The notes below the pieces were generated by a model. That model did no database searches and was not told the DNA's origin. It saw only the letters and a program-made list of their open reading frames with translations. Shown piece after piece: positions 12,101 through 27,100 of a stretch of 64,000 nucleotides of DNA. The stretch is from positions 70,414,308-70,478,307 of the forward strand of contig NC_134454.1 in the NCBI RefSeq assembly GCF_030867145.1, given 5' to 3'. The position numbers and the translations under genes were made by a program. The stretch is from Opisthocomus hoazin (taxonomy: Eukaryota; Chordata; Aves; Opisthocomiformes; Opisthocomidae). Position 1 is the first letter of the stretch. Each line of letters starts with the position of its first letter.

Positions 12101-15100
12101 ATCACCCCAGTAAGTCAGAAGAAAGCCAAAATAACAGGAATTTTTCTTCCACTTTTCAACATGCTTTTCTGAATGTAATTCAACGTTTCCAATACATTCT
12201 CCGTTACTGGAATTAGTATGATGTGCTTCGCTTTTAAATTTTTTTAAGCCAGGCTTGTATCATAACATTCTCTGTCTACAAACAGTATTAAAAGCATGTT
12301 CGTATTACGAAATTGAAGTCACTGAAACATTTTCTGGTGCATAAAGCCAAAGCCAATTCATGTTGTCATTCACTTCAGTCAAGAAACACTCAGGAACTGG
12401 ATATGCTGGAGTATGCCCTGAGATCAAGCAAACAGTTTCTCTTAAATCAAGCAGGGGAAAGTGAAGTTCTGGAGTTAAAAGGCCATCACTGAAGTCACTT
12501 TGGCACAAATTCCGTGCTCTGTTCTTATCAAAAAGATGTGACATCAGAGAGGCCTCAAAAAACTTCAGTACAGCAGGGTTTTGCCATTTAAATTTAACTC
12601 CTTTGAGTTGTTATTTAAATCTATTTTCCAAAAGAAACTAATCTGAACCCCTAAAAAGGGCACAATCTGCTTTACATTAGAAGTAATATGGAGACACATG
12701 GCTCCATAACATGAGGCTGCATGTCTTGATGATGACCCCGCACAAAGCTGTCAGCATTAAATTACTCAGAAACCAACCCGGCAGGACAAACTGCATTTGG
12801 AGGACTGACTCTGACAGGAATAACCAGCTTCCTCTCACTAATTCAAAAATTACCAAGAACACTCTTGCCTTGGCTCTTAACTGGATATCCAGAAGCTATC
12901 GAAGACATCACAAGATTTGAAGTTTGAGATTTTTTTAAAAAAAGATTGTGTTATGAATCTCCTAACGGTGATGTCTAAAACAAAGGAGGAAAAAGAACCA
13001 TTTCCGAAGCTACGAATAATACAACAGCATTCTTCATGAACTATACAGGAAGAACTAACTTAGGTCACCAGCAAATTTCTCATCAAAGGTTATGCTGAGA
13101 TTTAGGCTACAGAAGTTCTGGATTATACTAACACCTTGTACGGATACCACTTGTGAGGTAGGAGATAAAGAATATGCTCAAAAACTTCCGCTATCAGCCT
13201 CCAGAGCAGAAAAGCAATACCAAACACAGAAAATCATGTGAAGAAATTAATCTAAAAACTACATCAAAGGAAACTATTGCTTGGCAGCTTATTTTAACTT
13301 CTTGGCTATCGTTTGCTATTTTGCTGTTGCTATGAAAACTGACTGTAAAAACATTTTAACCAGAAAATTTCCACCATATGGTTTCAGAAGCTGAGGGCTT
13401 GGGAAAGGCATCCTTCTAAGGACATGCACGGAACTTATAAATTCACTGAACCCTCACAAGGTTCAAAGTCATGAATGTGCACAGCATCTATGATTCTCCG
13501 ATATATTTTAGCTCCACTTTAGCTCCTCTGCTTCTGTCATGACTTTTTCTATTGGCTTCAGAGGTGTGTCACAACGGAAGAGAGATATGAAGATGGAGGG
13601 AGACTAGTACATATGTAAAAGGGGAAAACAGCAAGTATCTGGCAAATAATACTCTCTAATTTGGAATAATCCTGCAAATTTACTTTTTTTTTTTAATGTT
13701 AGCAGAGAACAATCTGTAAAAAGCCGCATATATGAGTTTCCATCCTGGTCTGCAAAGTGAAGAGGAATGATAGTGCTACCATGCGCTGACTAAATTTATC
13801 ACCTGGAGATCCATCCAAGAAGCACAAAGGACAATGTGCTCAACCGACATGGCTGTACTACCATGGGTAGTACAATACCAACAGTAAAAATATTGAGAGC
13901 AAGTAGTGCTGTACAAAATAAGTTCAGAACAAAGAAATTGAGCAAGAATACACATATAGTATTAAAGCAGGGACTGTTCCCTATAATACCCTCTAATTTC
14001 AATTAAATGTAAAAAAAAATTTTAATCTTTATGTAAGCCACATTTTAGTACCAGTATTTTCAGACATATTTACAATAAAAAAGTGTGCTAATAACTATGA
14101 AAATAACTATCTTCAGACAGTGGATTGTCATAACCCTGTTGAAAGCACTGATGTCTAATGTATACTTACTCAATTCTTTTCCATCTTCAGGTTTATAAAA
14201 TATTGTATAGTTACTGATAAATCCATTTCTTTTATCCTTTGAAATCTCCTTCCATTTTATCGTAACTTCATTTTTCCCCGGAATGCCTGTGTCAGCCACA
14301 GGTCCTTCTGATGGCTCTACACAGAAGCGTTATAAATTAGAAAAAGTAGCAAAACAGTCTAAATACTGCAATGTTATCCATCAGTGTTACTTCACACGCA
14401 CCAGTAACATTAGGGGCAATACATGTACAAGTAAATATGCCATCTTAGTGTTCTGATATAGCCCTTACCTTTTCTCATCCTCTTTAATGTGTAATTTCTT
14501 CTGATAATAGTTGCCCTCCGCTATTCTGATGCTTGCATAGTTCTCAGTGTTACTGCATCCGAATACCTCAAGATCATTAAAAGGCTCTATCCTCACAACG
14601 TCAGAGAGTAATCACGAGGTAAAACACCCTTATGCACTCATGAGGGAACGTGGGTGGCAGGTCACTGTGTATGCAGGACATCTCTGGCTGAGCCGAGATT
14701 CCACTTGGGTCTCCAGCACCCCTAGCCTGCTCACTAAAATTAGACAAAGTCTTTCTGCTTATACAATACAACCTCACGTGCATTGCTTATAACTTTGAAG
14801 CAAGAATTCCCTGTGCTTCAGTTTTTAAAACAAATATATTCCTTCCCATTCTCTGACAACGTTTAATACTGTCACAGCTCCCTATAAACAGGAAAGCACT
14901 TGAAACAAAGTTCTAATTGTGCTAGTAAGTATTACTCAAACACACAGCACTCCATTACCTCCTCCTAGTAATTAATGCTGTTTAGTGGTGCATTGTACCA
15001 TGTGTGCATGCACATTACATAGTCCTATGTAGGAATACAATTGACATTTTCATCTGAAATTTTAAAATAACCAGTAAACTACATTCTTACAGCTGGATGT

Positions 15101-18100
15101 ATAAATCACTAAATTCACATTAAACATCTACAAAGAAAGAAACCCTCCTCTCCTCCCCCGCCTGCCACTGTTTCAACCAATTGTAAACCATTCTTACCAT
15201 TCTTTAATGTGCAGGACTGCACACATTTTGTTACATTCTAAAATGTTGCAAAAAGCAAGCTTTTCAAACCATCCATTTTATCCTGTGAGTAGAATTTTCT
15301 CATAATATATGGGAATTAGTATAGGATTGATTAATGCAGTCAAGCATTAAAATCAAGGCTAATTATATGTCTAAATAAGGTTTGTAGCTACACTTTTTCC
15401 AAGTGCTCTGTATACAGTATTTAAACTTCACAACAAATGTACAGATTCAAGCAGCACTGTAGCTGTTATGGCAAGACACAAATTTTCTTTACTTAACAGT
15501 TCAGTAGCTGATCTACGACCTGAAATCAGGAAGCCCGAATCATGTTTTCTTCCAACATCTACATCTCTCCTTTAGCAATGCCAGTACCAATTGCTCAAAG
15601 ATAATACACCCTGAGAGACAGACAACAATGCACCTTTCACAACATTATTTTTTTAAAATACGTACTTTTTTCTTGAATGTAAGTTTGGACGGAATATGGA
15701 GCTGCTACTTTATTTCCATAGAGAGGATACACTGAGATGTTATAGCATACAAATGGTTTAAAGTTTTCTGTAACAGAAAAAAAGGAATATTTACATACTC
15801 TCTATGCAAGATTAATACAATGAAAGACTAGATCACAGTGCATTTCTAAAAATATTTCTACAGACCTCTAATTTCTTCAAGTTTTTAGCAAGAACAAAAT
15901 ACATTTATTGCCTCGAATGCTCATTACTGTCCTTTACGCAATGAATTTTATTTAGTAGTATTCATAAAAGCACTTAGTTTCTGACTCATTTTTCACTAGA
16001 AATACTCTGAAGGGTAATCATACTTCAGCCTTATACAGCTTCTTTATATGAAGCCGCTTTTTAATCTTGTAACAGTTTAAGGATTTGGAGAAAGTTTTTA
16101 TTTTCAAACAACCAGCATAAAATGATACTTCCAGGAAAATTTTTAACTTCACATATCTTTAGGTTTACTGCTCTGCCGAAGAGAGTTTTGTCTCATGCAT
16201 CAAGCAGCTTAGAAGGCACAATGGAGCCCCAGCTCTTAACTCCATGCTGATGTTCCAGTTATGCCAACTGCAGATCCGCTTCTAACCAGCTTGACTCAAA
16301 AGTACAATTGCACCAATGAAATCTCTGTAGCAGAATTTTATACATTTCAAGAGATAGTTCAAGCTTCTGGAAATGAAGTTTTGAACTCTGAACAATCCAG
16401 CAGCCAAGTAATCAACAGGGTGGACTCCCTACTTACAATTTTCATCAACTCTGAGAGGAGACTTCTGCAGTTCTATGCCCCATGGGATGAAACCAGTATA
16501 AAGACTTTCCCAGACCATTCCTCCTCAAGCTCTGCAGCTTGTTCAGCAAGAAAAACAGGTATCGACAGATCACTGCATTATACCAGCATCTCTGCTGCTT
16601 TTTCAGTCCCTTCCACCTGTTGCAACCCAGCAAAAGTTATGATGACCCACATGTCATCCTTAAAATAATTCCACAAAAGAATGCCAGAATCAGGCCTGAA
16701 TAAGCGAGTCTGAATTTGCCTTGGTATTTCTAATGTGACTTGTGCTTAGGGTAAACAAAGATCTCCTAATAACACCGAGGAGGAAAGTTAGGGGGCTTAT
16801 ATATTGGGAACAGTTATAAACAGCATTTATTCCCCACAGTAAATTGCTGAAATAGTGCAATTTTCAGCATAAGATTCAAGACTGACCCATCTCAGTTCAA
16901 TGTGTAATAAATTGCTCTTGAATTTTACTTCAAGCAGATTTATGCTTAATTTGTTTTACTGTAGCACAGAAACAGTATTTAAATCACTGTTGTCTGAGCC
17001 AGTAAGACAAAATTCATGGGTAACCTAGCTATAATCATCATCAACACACTGAGTATTCCTTTTCACTTCAGAAAATGCAAGGGTACTTGTTCTCTGAAAA
17101 CTCTGGAAATTCTTTTTCCTTGATGTAGGATTCAGAAAGATCCTTATATGAACAAGAATTGCTTCCAAATCTGATAAATTTAATTTCACTAATGGAGAAC
17201 CAAAGAACTAATAATTCAAAATTCACTGATCACACATATTACCTATATTATATTAAACATTTTCACCATTATTCCTGTGTTTGTAAAAAAAAAAAAAATC
17301 CAAATTTATAAAGAAAAGCAGATGCATTTCATTAGCTAAAGGTAGTGTACATGGGATATTCACATTGACATCAACATTCACAGGTTTGCCTTTGCACCTA
17401 ATCTCAAACTCTGCACATCATTTTTTTACTGAAACTACAGAGGAAACATTACTACTTAGAGAGATCATTTGTTTTTAAAAGTCACTCTTAAAACAAAAAA
17501 GTGAGCAGATCCTCACCTATTCGTCAGTGCATCATAAGGCCACTGAAACTTCTTAGAAATGCCTTAGGTCATCATACAAATGTGATTATGTGATACTTCA
17601 TATGCCAGATTAATGAATCATTCCACTTGTCTTATTTTAAAGTAAAATTCTCCCTCAAATCCTTTTTCAGGTTTCTTTCTCTCTCTCTAACACACAAGAA
17701 GGCACATGATCCATCCCCATCTTCACATTCCCTTTTTTGCTTCTAGTTTTCTCTGCCCAAAAAGCGTATATCTGTCAGAGGCCTCCCTACTGGAAGATTA
17801 ATGACAGAAGATCAAGTCACAGAAGCGCTTGAGAGGTAGTGGAGGCCCCATCCCTGGAAACATTCAAGACCAGGTTGGACAGGGCTCTGAGCAACCTGAT
17901 CTAGTTAGCAGTGTCCCTGCTCGCTGCAGTGGGGTTGGACTAGATGACCTCTAGGGGTCCCTTCCGACCCAAAACTTTCTATGATTCTATGGGAGCAAAC
18001 ACCATCTTGCATGTTGTGTGAAAATCCGAGAGAGGTAAAATTGCTGTTAAATTACATGCAAAGATTTCAATAAAGCATGTAATAATACTGTTATTTTTTC

Positions 18101-21100
18101 AAATAGTCTTAGGAAAGCTGGACGAGTTCATCCTTGTTTGTTCTTTCCGGTCTACCTATAAATAAATATACACAAATACATATATATCTGTACGTTGTTA
18201 CAGCTGTAACTGATAAATGAACATACTTTTGTTAGTTTTCCAGTTTGTAGAATTTGACACGTATTGCCATGATCTACCAAAAGGATCTGTCTCCAATTCC
18301 TCATACCACTCAACCACATATTCAGTTACTCCTGGTTTGGAGACTATCCATTCCACAACCACTTCTTGATTTGTTGTAAAGGTCCTCACTGTTTCAATAA
18401 TCTGAGAAGCTAAAAATTTAACAGAAAATGTCAGCAATTCTATCTTCATAAAAAATGCAGCAAGAAAACAATTCAGTTTTAGCAAGCTGAGACTGCCTCT
18501 TTAGAAGAGTATGGAACTATTCAAGGTTAAAAAAAAGTTACTTTATGTACACATGCATGTACTCAAAATACAATGAAGTACGTAAGAATTGTTACAATGG
18601 AAAGGGGCTACGCGGAGGGATTGAGGAGATGACACTCACAGATTTACGCATAAAGAATCAAAGACCAGTCTCTTTTAGGATCTCAATTTTACTGTTTGTA
18701 AAATTTTACATACCAATTTACTACCAGTTTTACACTTAGTGCAGATAAGCAAGTTTTGATTGAGATGACAAAGGCAATAGGAAAACAGTAAATCAAGTCA
18801 GCGAGTTCATGAATGACAGTGAAGCAAAAGTGAACCATCAACTGCAGAACAGATGTAATAAAAGTCTGAGTGAAAAGCCAACCTGGCAAAGCAGACAGAA
18901 AAAAGACCAGGTGAAGAAGAGGGAAAAGAGATGTATGTAGGGGAAAAAAAGGCACATCACAGCACAGAAAAACCCAAACAAAATTTATTGTGAGATACAG
19001 AAGTGGATAGAGAGGTAGTCAGCAAACTCCAGGACAAGATGACACCACATCTACACATCCAGTTTCCCGATTCGACTGTAATTTGATTGAGCATGACAGG
19101 GAGACACTTGCACTTATTTAATGAAGAACTGATGCAGAAGTGATTCAAGTGTGTCAAATGCAATGTCTCTTCCAGATCATGAGTAGGCAGCAGGATGTTG
19201 CAATACAAAGCTCACAGAGTTATCAGAGCCAAGGAACACAACTGTTGTGCTAGAGCAGATCACATCCCTGGCCCTGGCAGTGGATGGGATGTGGTACTCT
19301 GTGCACGCATGTGAAATGAGGATAAACACAATGTTTCTCTCTCTGCTTCCATTGATGCATCTTAGGGACTTCTATTAAACACATCTTTAAATGATATTGT
19401 TAAATGCACTGCAATAATGCCCTGTGGTAACAAATTTCATGACGTTGTAGAGGTATGAGACAGAATTGGGTGAGACTCTGTAAATTTATCCGGGATGTCC
19501 AAGGTTAAAAAAAAACAAAAAACAAAAAACCCCTCAGAAAGTAATAAAATAGAAATTCTAATATGACATCACAAAGTCCTGATATCTGAACAACTACATC
19601 TCAAAAAAAACCCCACCAACAATAATGATCTGTAACAAAAACTTGATATGTTATACCAAAATACAACCACCACATAATATTGCTCTAGTAAAAAGTAACG
19701 GACTACACAGCTTTGTGCATAATGCAGTTCTACATATATAGATCTAGGACAAAAGTCCTTAGCACAATTTTGCTTCCACTGTAACAGAACTTAAACATAT
19801 GTCAGGAAGATCATTTTTTTGTTAATGAGAAAAATGTATCACAATACTGAGAAATCTTACTTTTTTCATCAGTGGACGGAATCCTCAAAATAGCTTCAGG
19901 AGAATTTCCAGCAGAGTTACAGGCACTAATAGATATAATATATGCCTCTTCATTTAAAAGTAAAATAATTTTCGTATCGGTTGAGAAGTTTGTCATTTTA
20001 AGCACAGCATTGTTTTCTGGAAAATACTGTATTTTGTAGCCTAGAATTCTCCCAGAAGGTGGAAAGTTGTTTAATGGCTATTAAAAAAATATACAGTAGT
20101 AAGTGTTTCACAACGTTATTTGTATAATCAAAAATGTATACTGTATTAAAGATCAAATTACAAAATGATAGTACTATATTTACAAGAGCAAGGTACTTTC
20201 TTCAGTCTCATCTTCAGGACAGTCAACTGCAACAATTTCATTGAAGGCAAGGTTCAAACGTCAAATACTCAGATTTGTAACGCAAAGTGCCTCTGGCCAC
20301 TCTACCAGAAGATTAAAGTGAATTTAAACACAGCTTTGGTAGCTGTATTATTTAAGAGCAGTTATAAGGACTTTCAATCAGATTTTCCAGTTAGGTGAAC
20401 ACAATTCAACCCTTCCTTTCTGCACAGATTACAAAACTGTAATTCATCTACTGTTCAGCAAACAAAAGTCTTTTCAATTCTGCTTTAGTTCAGTGAGGTT
20501 TTTTTTCTGATGACAGCAAAACCCCCTGGCAGTTTTATGTCCTACAACACTAAAATACTCAATGCAACGTAGCTGCAGGACACCAATATGATTCTCAATT
20601 CACAAAAAGAGCGTATACCTTCCACATAAGATGTACAGATCTGCTTCCAGCTGAGTGTGAAGACTCAATTACCCTCCACAAATCCACTTTTTTGGAAGGT
20701 GCTATTTAAAGACACAAAAATATCTTGAAATTTGTTGTGATATTAAAAGATAGTGTACTATGTTAAAAATAGGCAAAATGTTTAAAGAACACAGTCTGAG
20801 AGCAACTTACCAAAAAGAAGTTTTCCCTTGTGTAATGTTGTGCCTTTTTTCCCTAATTAGTACAGCTTCTTTCTTTCCACAAAGTTCCTCTAGAACTTTA
20901 TTTGTTAAGTTCTAGAGGAGGTTTTCTAGTCTTGTTTTAAAACTGTAAATTTACTTTCTCTGCTTATAATTGATATTGTTGGACATACTTGCTACACTAC
21001 ATTTCTGCTACTATCCTACTTAGCAATGTTCGGTTTCTATCTCCACCCTTGATATGTTCTCTCTTCACTGTCCGTCTATTAATCCATTTTCTTCCTAAGA

Positions 21101-24100
21101 AACTATGTTGTTTGTATCACCTTTCAAATCTCCTCCTTTCCTTGCTCTTGTCTTTCAACTTTCCCTCTTCCATACTTAAACAAAATACACATGCTCTATT
21201 CAAACAACAGAATTCTAAATTTAATAGACGGATGATATGCTGAAAATACAGTTTTCCATTATTAAATCCTAATGCCCCACAGTATAAACAAAGAAAAACT
21301 TACTAAATATTTAGCCTTACCTTTCTCTTCTGTGCTTGCTGTTTTCCCTTTACTCCATTCACTCCAGAATGTTGACACAACACTGATACACCGAACAGCA
21401 ACTGAATATTCTGTGGAGTCCCAGAGACCTGTGAGATTACATGATCCTGTTTTCTCTGCAGAATTCAGTGCGACAGTGACAAATTCCTGGAAGTAGATAC
21501 ATAAACAAAATCTATTTGCCATAAAATTGCATGCAGATATATGACATAGTTTTCCAAAAAACCACAAAGGGTGCAGTTTTCATGTTTTCCACCTCACTCC
21601 TCTGAAACTCAAAATTACTCGTTTCCTATTTCGTTTTTCTGTGTAGTGTCTCCATTCTCCCTGTAAAACTCCAGTGTTTGAAAAACTTGAGCCAAAACCA
21701 GGTCTGTACTGACCAACCTGCAGCTTGCACTGTGTGCAGCTCACATGGGATTCCAGAGCAGCGACGCCATACTTCTTTCTTGTTTTTCCTTTTCTGAGTT
21801 ACAGGGTCTTCTAGCTCGTAGCCATCCATATAACAGTGTGGCTGTAGGCCACCCCAAAGACCACCAGAATACGATTAAAATGAAAAGATCAATGAAAACG
21901 CAGAAAATTCTGGCACTAACAGAAAAAAAGATTGAGCCTTTAAGTGGTGAAAGAAGACGAGTATGAGGAATAACTGATGCAACATCCTCTTTGAAAAGTA
22001 GTGCCAAGGTAAGTAATTTTATCCTCTCAAAAGCAGCCCAGCCACATCTCACTGATTGAAGCCAGAAGCTAGATTGTTGTTCCAAAACTAAAGGTGAAAG
22101 AAGACATGAAAACCAGGAACTGGAGTTGATGCATCAACTCGGCTGGACTGACAATGGGAAGTGAAGAAACAACAGGAACTACAAAAAGATTAAAGTGTTT
22201 TGTGTACAGAAGGATTGATATAATCACTACAACAACATTCATATCTTCTCTTCCAAATTGCAAAAATTAATCAATAATTAACAACTGTCGTCCTCTCAAT
22301 TTCAGATGGCTGAAACAGACAATAAAATAAATGTTCAAGCTAGCTAAATGCTAACAAGGTCAGCAAAGGTAAGTTTTAGAATAAGGAAGATTCCCTCTTG
22401 GGAGTCAAACTGAAGTAGTAACGTCATGTAGATTTACAACAGGGCCAAAAACCTGTGATGAAATTCTTGTCTTCCACCAGTGGAACCTTCCAATGAAAAG
22501 TGAATCAAACTGTAACAATACAAAATGTAGACACCCACTCCTTTGAACACCATGATGGGAAGTGGACTGCTCAACAAAACTGAAAATTTTAGTCCATTCT
22601 GATCTGAAGAAACTCATTGGAAAAACAGAAAACTGCTTCTATGAGAATGAATTCAGGTAACTACAAACCACTGCTAGGTGACAGACTCTAGCCAACCTGC
22701 AATAAAAAGGGCTTCAACACTATTATCAACCTCCTGCAGAACCTGACATAGAATTGCAGACACCCCAGACTAGGTTTTAGTTACTTGCCAAAAAGCTGTT
22801 AACAATGTTTAAATGTAATTAGAAACTTAGTATATGCAAGTAGAAAAATAGGTCATCCGTTTTTCACACAGTAAAAACAGTTCACAGCAAACTATTTAGA
22901 TTGTTTTGCTAGTAAGGATTAAAAGGTCAAGAAAATATCCATTATTTACTCAAACTTTTTTTTTTTTTTTCATATATGTGCTGACAGAGAGAAAAACAGC
23001 TCCTATATCTAAGTGATGGTTTGAGGCTGTCTTTGTTGGCCTTTGCCATTGGACTGGCTACAGACAAAGCTATGACTCATGCCTGTCTAAGATCCTACAG
23101 AACTAAACTCACTTTACTGACCATGGCTACTGTTTTTGCTCTAGAATGTCTGTGGAAAAATGCAGGTAAATTCTGAGAAAGAAAATGGATGTAGACTGAA
23201 TTTGGTAGTGAAAACGTAGACACGTGATTACTTATGCAGGTGCTGACAAATACACAAAATACACAATAATACTGTAACTTTACAAAGACATGAACATTTT
23301 AAATGTTTGGGAAGGATATCATATGCATGTAAGCATCACAAGGACACCAGTGTCTTGACTCCAAAGGGATAAACATATTCAACAAAACATTAGTTCCATT
23401 TCTAACATGTCAGGTGCCCCTGAGGCATCCTGCCCATCAGATCATCCCAAATATTATATCCTGAATCTAATAACTAATATGTCATATCTACACTAAAGAT
23501 GCTTGCCACGAGAATGTAAGGAGGATGCTAATTAGAAACAACTTCAGTATCAGCAACATTTTTAAAGCTCTGAGGACTACTATTAGTGACCCTGAAGAAT
23601 TATTCTCCCCAAGAATTACACATTTAATGTATAAAATATGAAGGTCAAGGCAGACAACTCAGTTTAATGAACTGAAATAAACAAGCCAAGCAACGTGGCT
23701 TATTCTTAAATCTGAAAGAGGAAATAGTAAGACTGCAAATGGAATCACTTCAATACTGAGGAGCATCGGAATAGGCCATCTGAAAGAAGCAAATGACTAA
23801 ATACTGTTTTTTCTACAACAGTCCCATTTAAGCATCAGAAAGACAAACTTAGAAAAATAACTTCCCTTGTTTTCCATCTTGCAAAATTTATACCTCAATT
23901 CATTTGAAAATTAATGTATCATTAGTCAATCTTTATCTGATTCAACTACCGTGGTTGGGAGTATATGCTGTTTTCAACACCAGAGTGCAAGAGGAAAATA
24001 AAATATCTTGACTGTGTGTGTAGTCCCTTAGCCTAAGGTCATCCCTTAGCCTCTCACAGATTTATTCAGAAGTATGGTATGTACCAAAACAGACACTGAC

Positions 24101-27100
24101 CAAAAGGAAGAGAACAATTAATCCTAGACAACAGAACAATTATCTTTAGATCCTGCACACTTAATTATGTTCCACTAAAATAACAAAGTTTTAATCATCG
24201 TTTCCAACTACTTGTTGCATTTTTTCTATTTAGTCTTCTATAACATTAAGAAATTAGTCACAAAAAAGCTAATAATCAGAAGAAAAGTTACATAACTTAC
24301 CGAAGAGTTTGAATACAAGTTTCTGTACTGAACCTGGCAAACTAAATCTTGTGAAGGGATAATCTTCTCAGGCATTTTCCAGGTTACTGTAAGCAACTGC
24401 TTTATACCAGTGATTTGTTTAACTGAAAGTATTTCAGGAGCTTCAAATTTCTCTAGAATGGAGAAACAAAAATATTAACAGGGGAAAATGCTTCTATAAA
24501 AGTTCAGAATTGCTCCGTTTATGTGTGTTTTAAGGAGTTTAATTATTATCCCAATAATGTACATCCCATCAGAGTATTCACATGACGGTCTATTTTATAG
24601 ACATAACTCTACATATGGGAAGCTATGTGTAAGAGAGATTGCAGTTTTTATGCTGACAAACCTGCTCTTAAACAGTTATGCAGATTTATTTCATCTGTAT
24701 CATAAATGAAGAATACTACTCAGGGACAACAGCAGGGAAAAGAAACAAAGTCCGAACTATAGGTGAGGGAAGAATCCAGCTGAAAAAGACTTGAGGGGGA
24801 GAGAATTGCGAAGGAGACTATGGGAAAAGAATGGACTAGCACTGAGACAAGAGATGGCTGGTGCAGAGGATGTGGAAAGCAATGCGGAGCCACAGCAGGT
24901 CTGAACACAGGCAGTAAAGAAGCATATGGCTGGCGAGCTGACAGAGTGCTGCAGCAAAAATACTCAGTTAAAAGGGTTGTTGATTAACTAGACCAAAATG
25001 AACAGAATAAAACGCAGCACAGCGCAGAGGAAGAGACAGACAAAATGTCACTATTGCTCCTGGGAATCCCAGACCAGGTGGTTTTTTAACATTCCTAACC
25101 AGAAAGTAGAATAGCAGAGTAAATGATGGGCAGGCCTGGAGAACTGATAGTATCACTAGTTGTTTACAGCCAGAAATTGTACTGACATCTAGCACTGCTC
25201 AAAAATACAAAAGTACAGTGCAAGTATCACTTAGTTCGACAAAGTTTTAGTATATGGCCTTTACTTGGTAAATAATTAAAAACTTAGTAATTTATGATAG
25301 GTATGTCAGACATCAGCTTTAAAAAATTCCATAGTATGAATACAGCATTCTATCATCTTTCACCACCTCTCAGTAAGACCAAGAAATTGTTGAAAACTAC
25401 TACTGTACCACCAAGCAGTTCGAAGAACTCTACATGGAAAGGCCATCAATTAAAACATAACACAAGACTTGCTTCAACTGAATTGGAAGCATCAAAATTT
25501 TGGTGAAAAAAAAAAATTGGTAAGGATGAAACATTCTATTAAACCCTAAATGTAATTTCACAGACTTCATAATTTTAGCTAACAATTAAAGTTAGACAGC
25601 ATTTCAAAACTGAAACCAATTTAAAACCAAATGAAACCCAAATAATACTATTATAAACTCCTATATAAAAAAAAAAAAATCATTACTTTCTTCTATGTAA
25701 ACCAACTTTGATTACACAATTTGTTTCGGAGTTCTCTAACCTGTATGCTATAGTTGGGGAAAAAGAACCGGGGAGGGTGCAGCCAGCTCAACATGCACTA
25801 CTTTATCTTTACTTAACACTTTTTTTTAATTACCTATTTTTTCCATAGGTATAGGAACGCAATCTGATGAGGCTTCACCCAACACATTTTCAGCTTTCAC
25901 CTGAAAGCAAAAAGAACTACTATATGGAGTATTTGGATAATAAAATGAACATGACTCTGTTTGACTTTGGCAGGAGCCCACTGTATTTGGAAGAGTCACC
26001 CTTCTTTCTGTCATCCTAAAAAACAAAAGAGAAAAATAAAAGGAATCAGAAATTAGATTTTCTTATAATAACTCAAACTGATTGTTGGGTTATTATTAAT
26101 TATTATGTATTATTTATTTTTATATATATTATTATTTACATGTCTTTGAGGTTACAGGACTTTTTTACCAGTGAACATCTCCTTAGATGATCTGTTTATG
26201 CAGGCAAATACTGTTTCCTAATTGCAAATAGCCTGCACAGACTCAATTAGTTTTAATTGCAATTAGTAAGACAACTTTTCCAGGTGCAGTAATGAGGAGT
26301 AAAAACACCTTAATGGGGGATCCACGTGCTATTATTATTTTAGATTAAAATCTCAAAGAGAAGTGAAATCATGTAACTCCACACAAGACCTCCTCCAAAA
26401 TACAGATAGATAGATATAGCTAGTAATACATGCCACATGGAATTATGTGATAACAAAACTTTAATTCATCTTTTAAATATAGAAAAAAGAAAAGCCAAAT
26501 TGTAGCTTTCAAGCTATTAATGTCACAGAAATTTGACAGGTCTTCCCGAAAGAACACACTGGTAATATGCTGTCTTTACAGCATATACTTTCATAACAAG
26601 TAGTGCGGGATACTAACAAAATCTGTTTCGTTTTAGCAACTCACAAAGAAATTCTTCAACAAACAAAAACTCATATATGGGGTCTGTGTTTAATATTCTG
26701 TATTATGCAGTAAGCAAGGAGATCATTTGGGTAACTCTAAAAACAGTTTGAGGCTGGTATTTCACGACCATTTTTAACCTAGTGTAAGCCTGCACTGCTG
26801 CGAAAGGAAGCAGTCCTACCTTCCCTGACAGGCATAGCTGCCTGTTTCCATCCACAGCTCACTCTCCCTTGTACCAGTGCTTTGTAGTCATAAAGTAAAT
26901 CCAGCTGGGGAGTTGTCTGGATTAAAATTAATGCTTAGATTTTACTGGGAATCGTTCTGCAATCCAATTCACTGTGTGATTAACGAAGAATTTGTGCTGG
27001 TAGAGGAAGGAACGATACTGAAACTTACTTTCAATAGCTGTTCATGGTTTCACAAACTCAGCTAAGTTATAAAATGTAGAAACACTAGAAGAAGTAAGAA

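Noticed and set aside
16261-16668. 135-codon plus-strand open frame
   Set aside because: Lies in IL31RA intron 9, has low-complexity serine runs, no family resemblance, and no flanking splice signals in phase.
21741-22085. 114-codon minus-strand frame with hydrophobic stretches
   Set aside because: Intronic, not in phase with IL31RA exons, no similarity recognised; likely chance.
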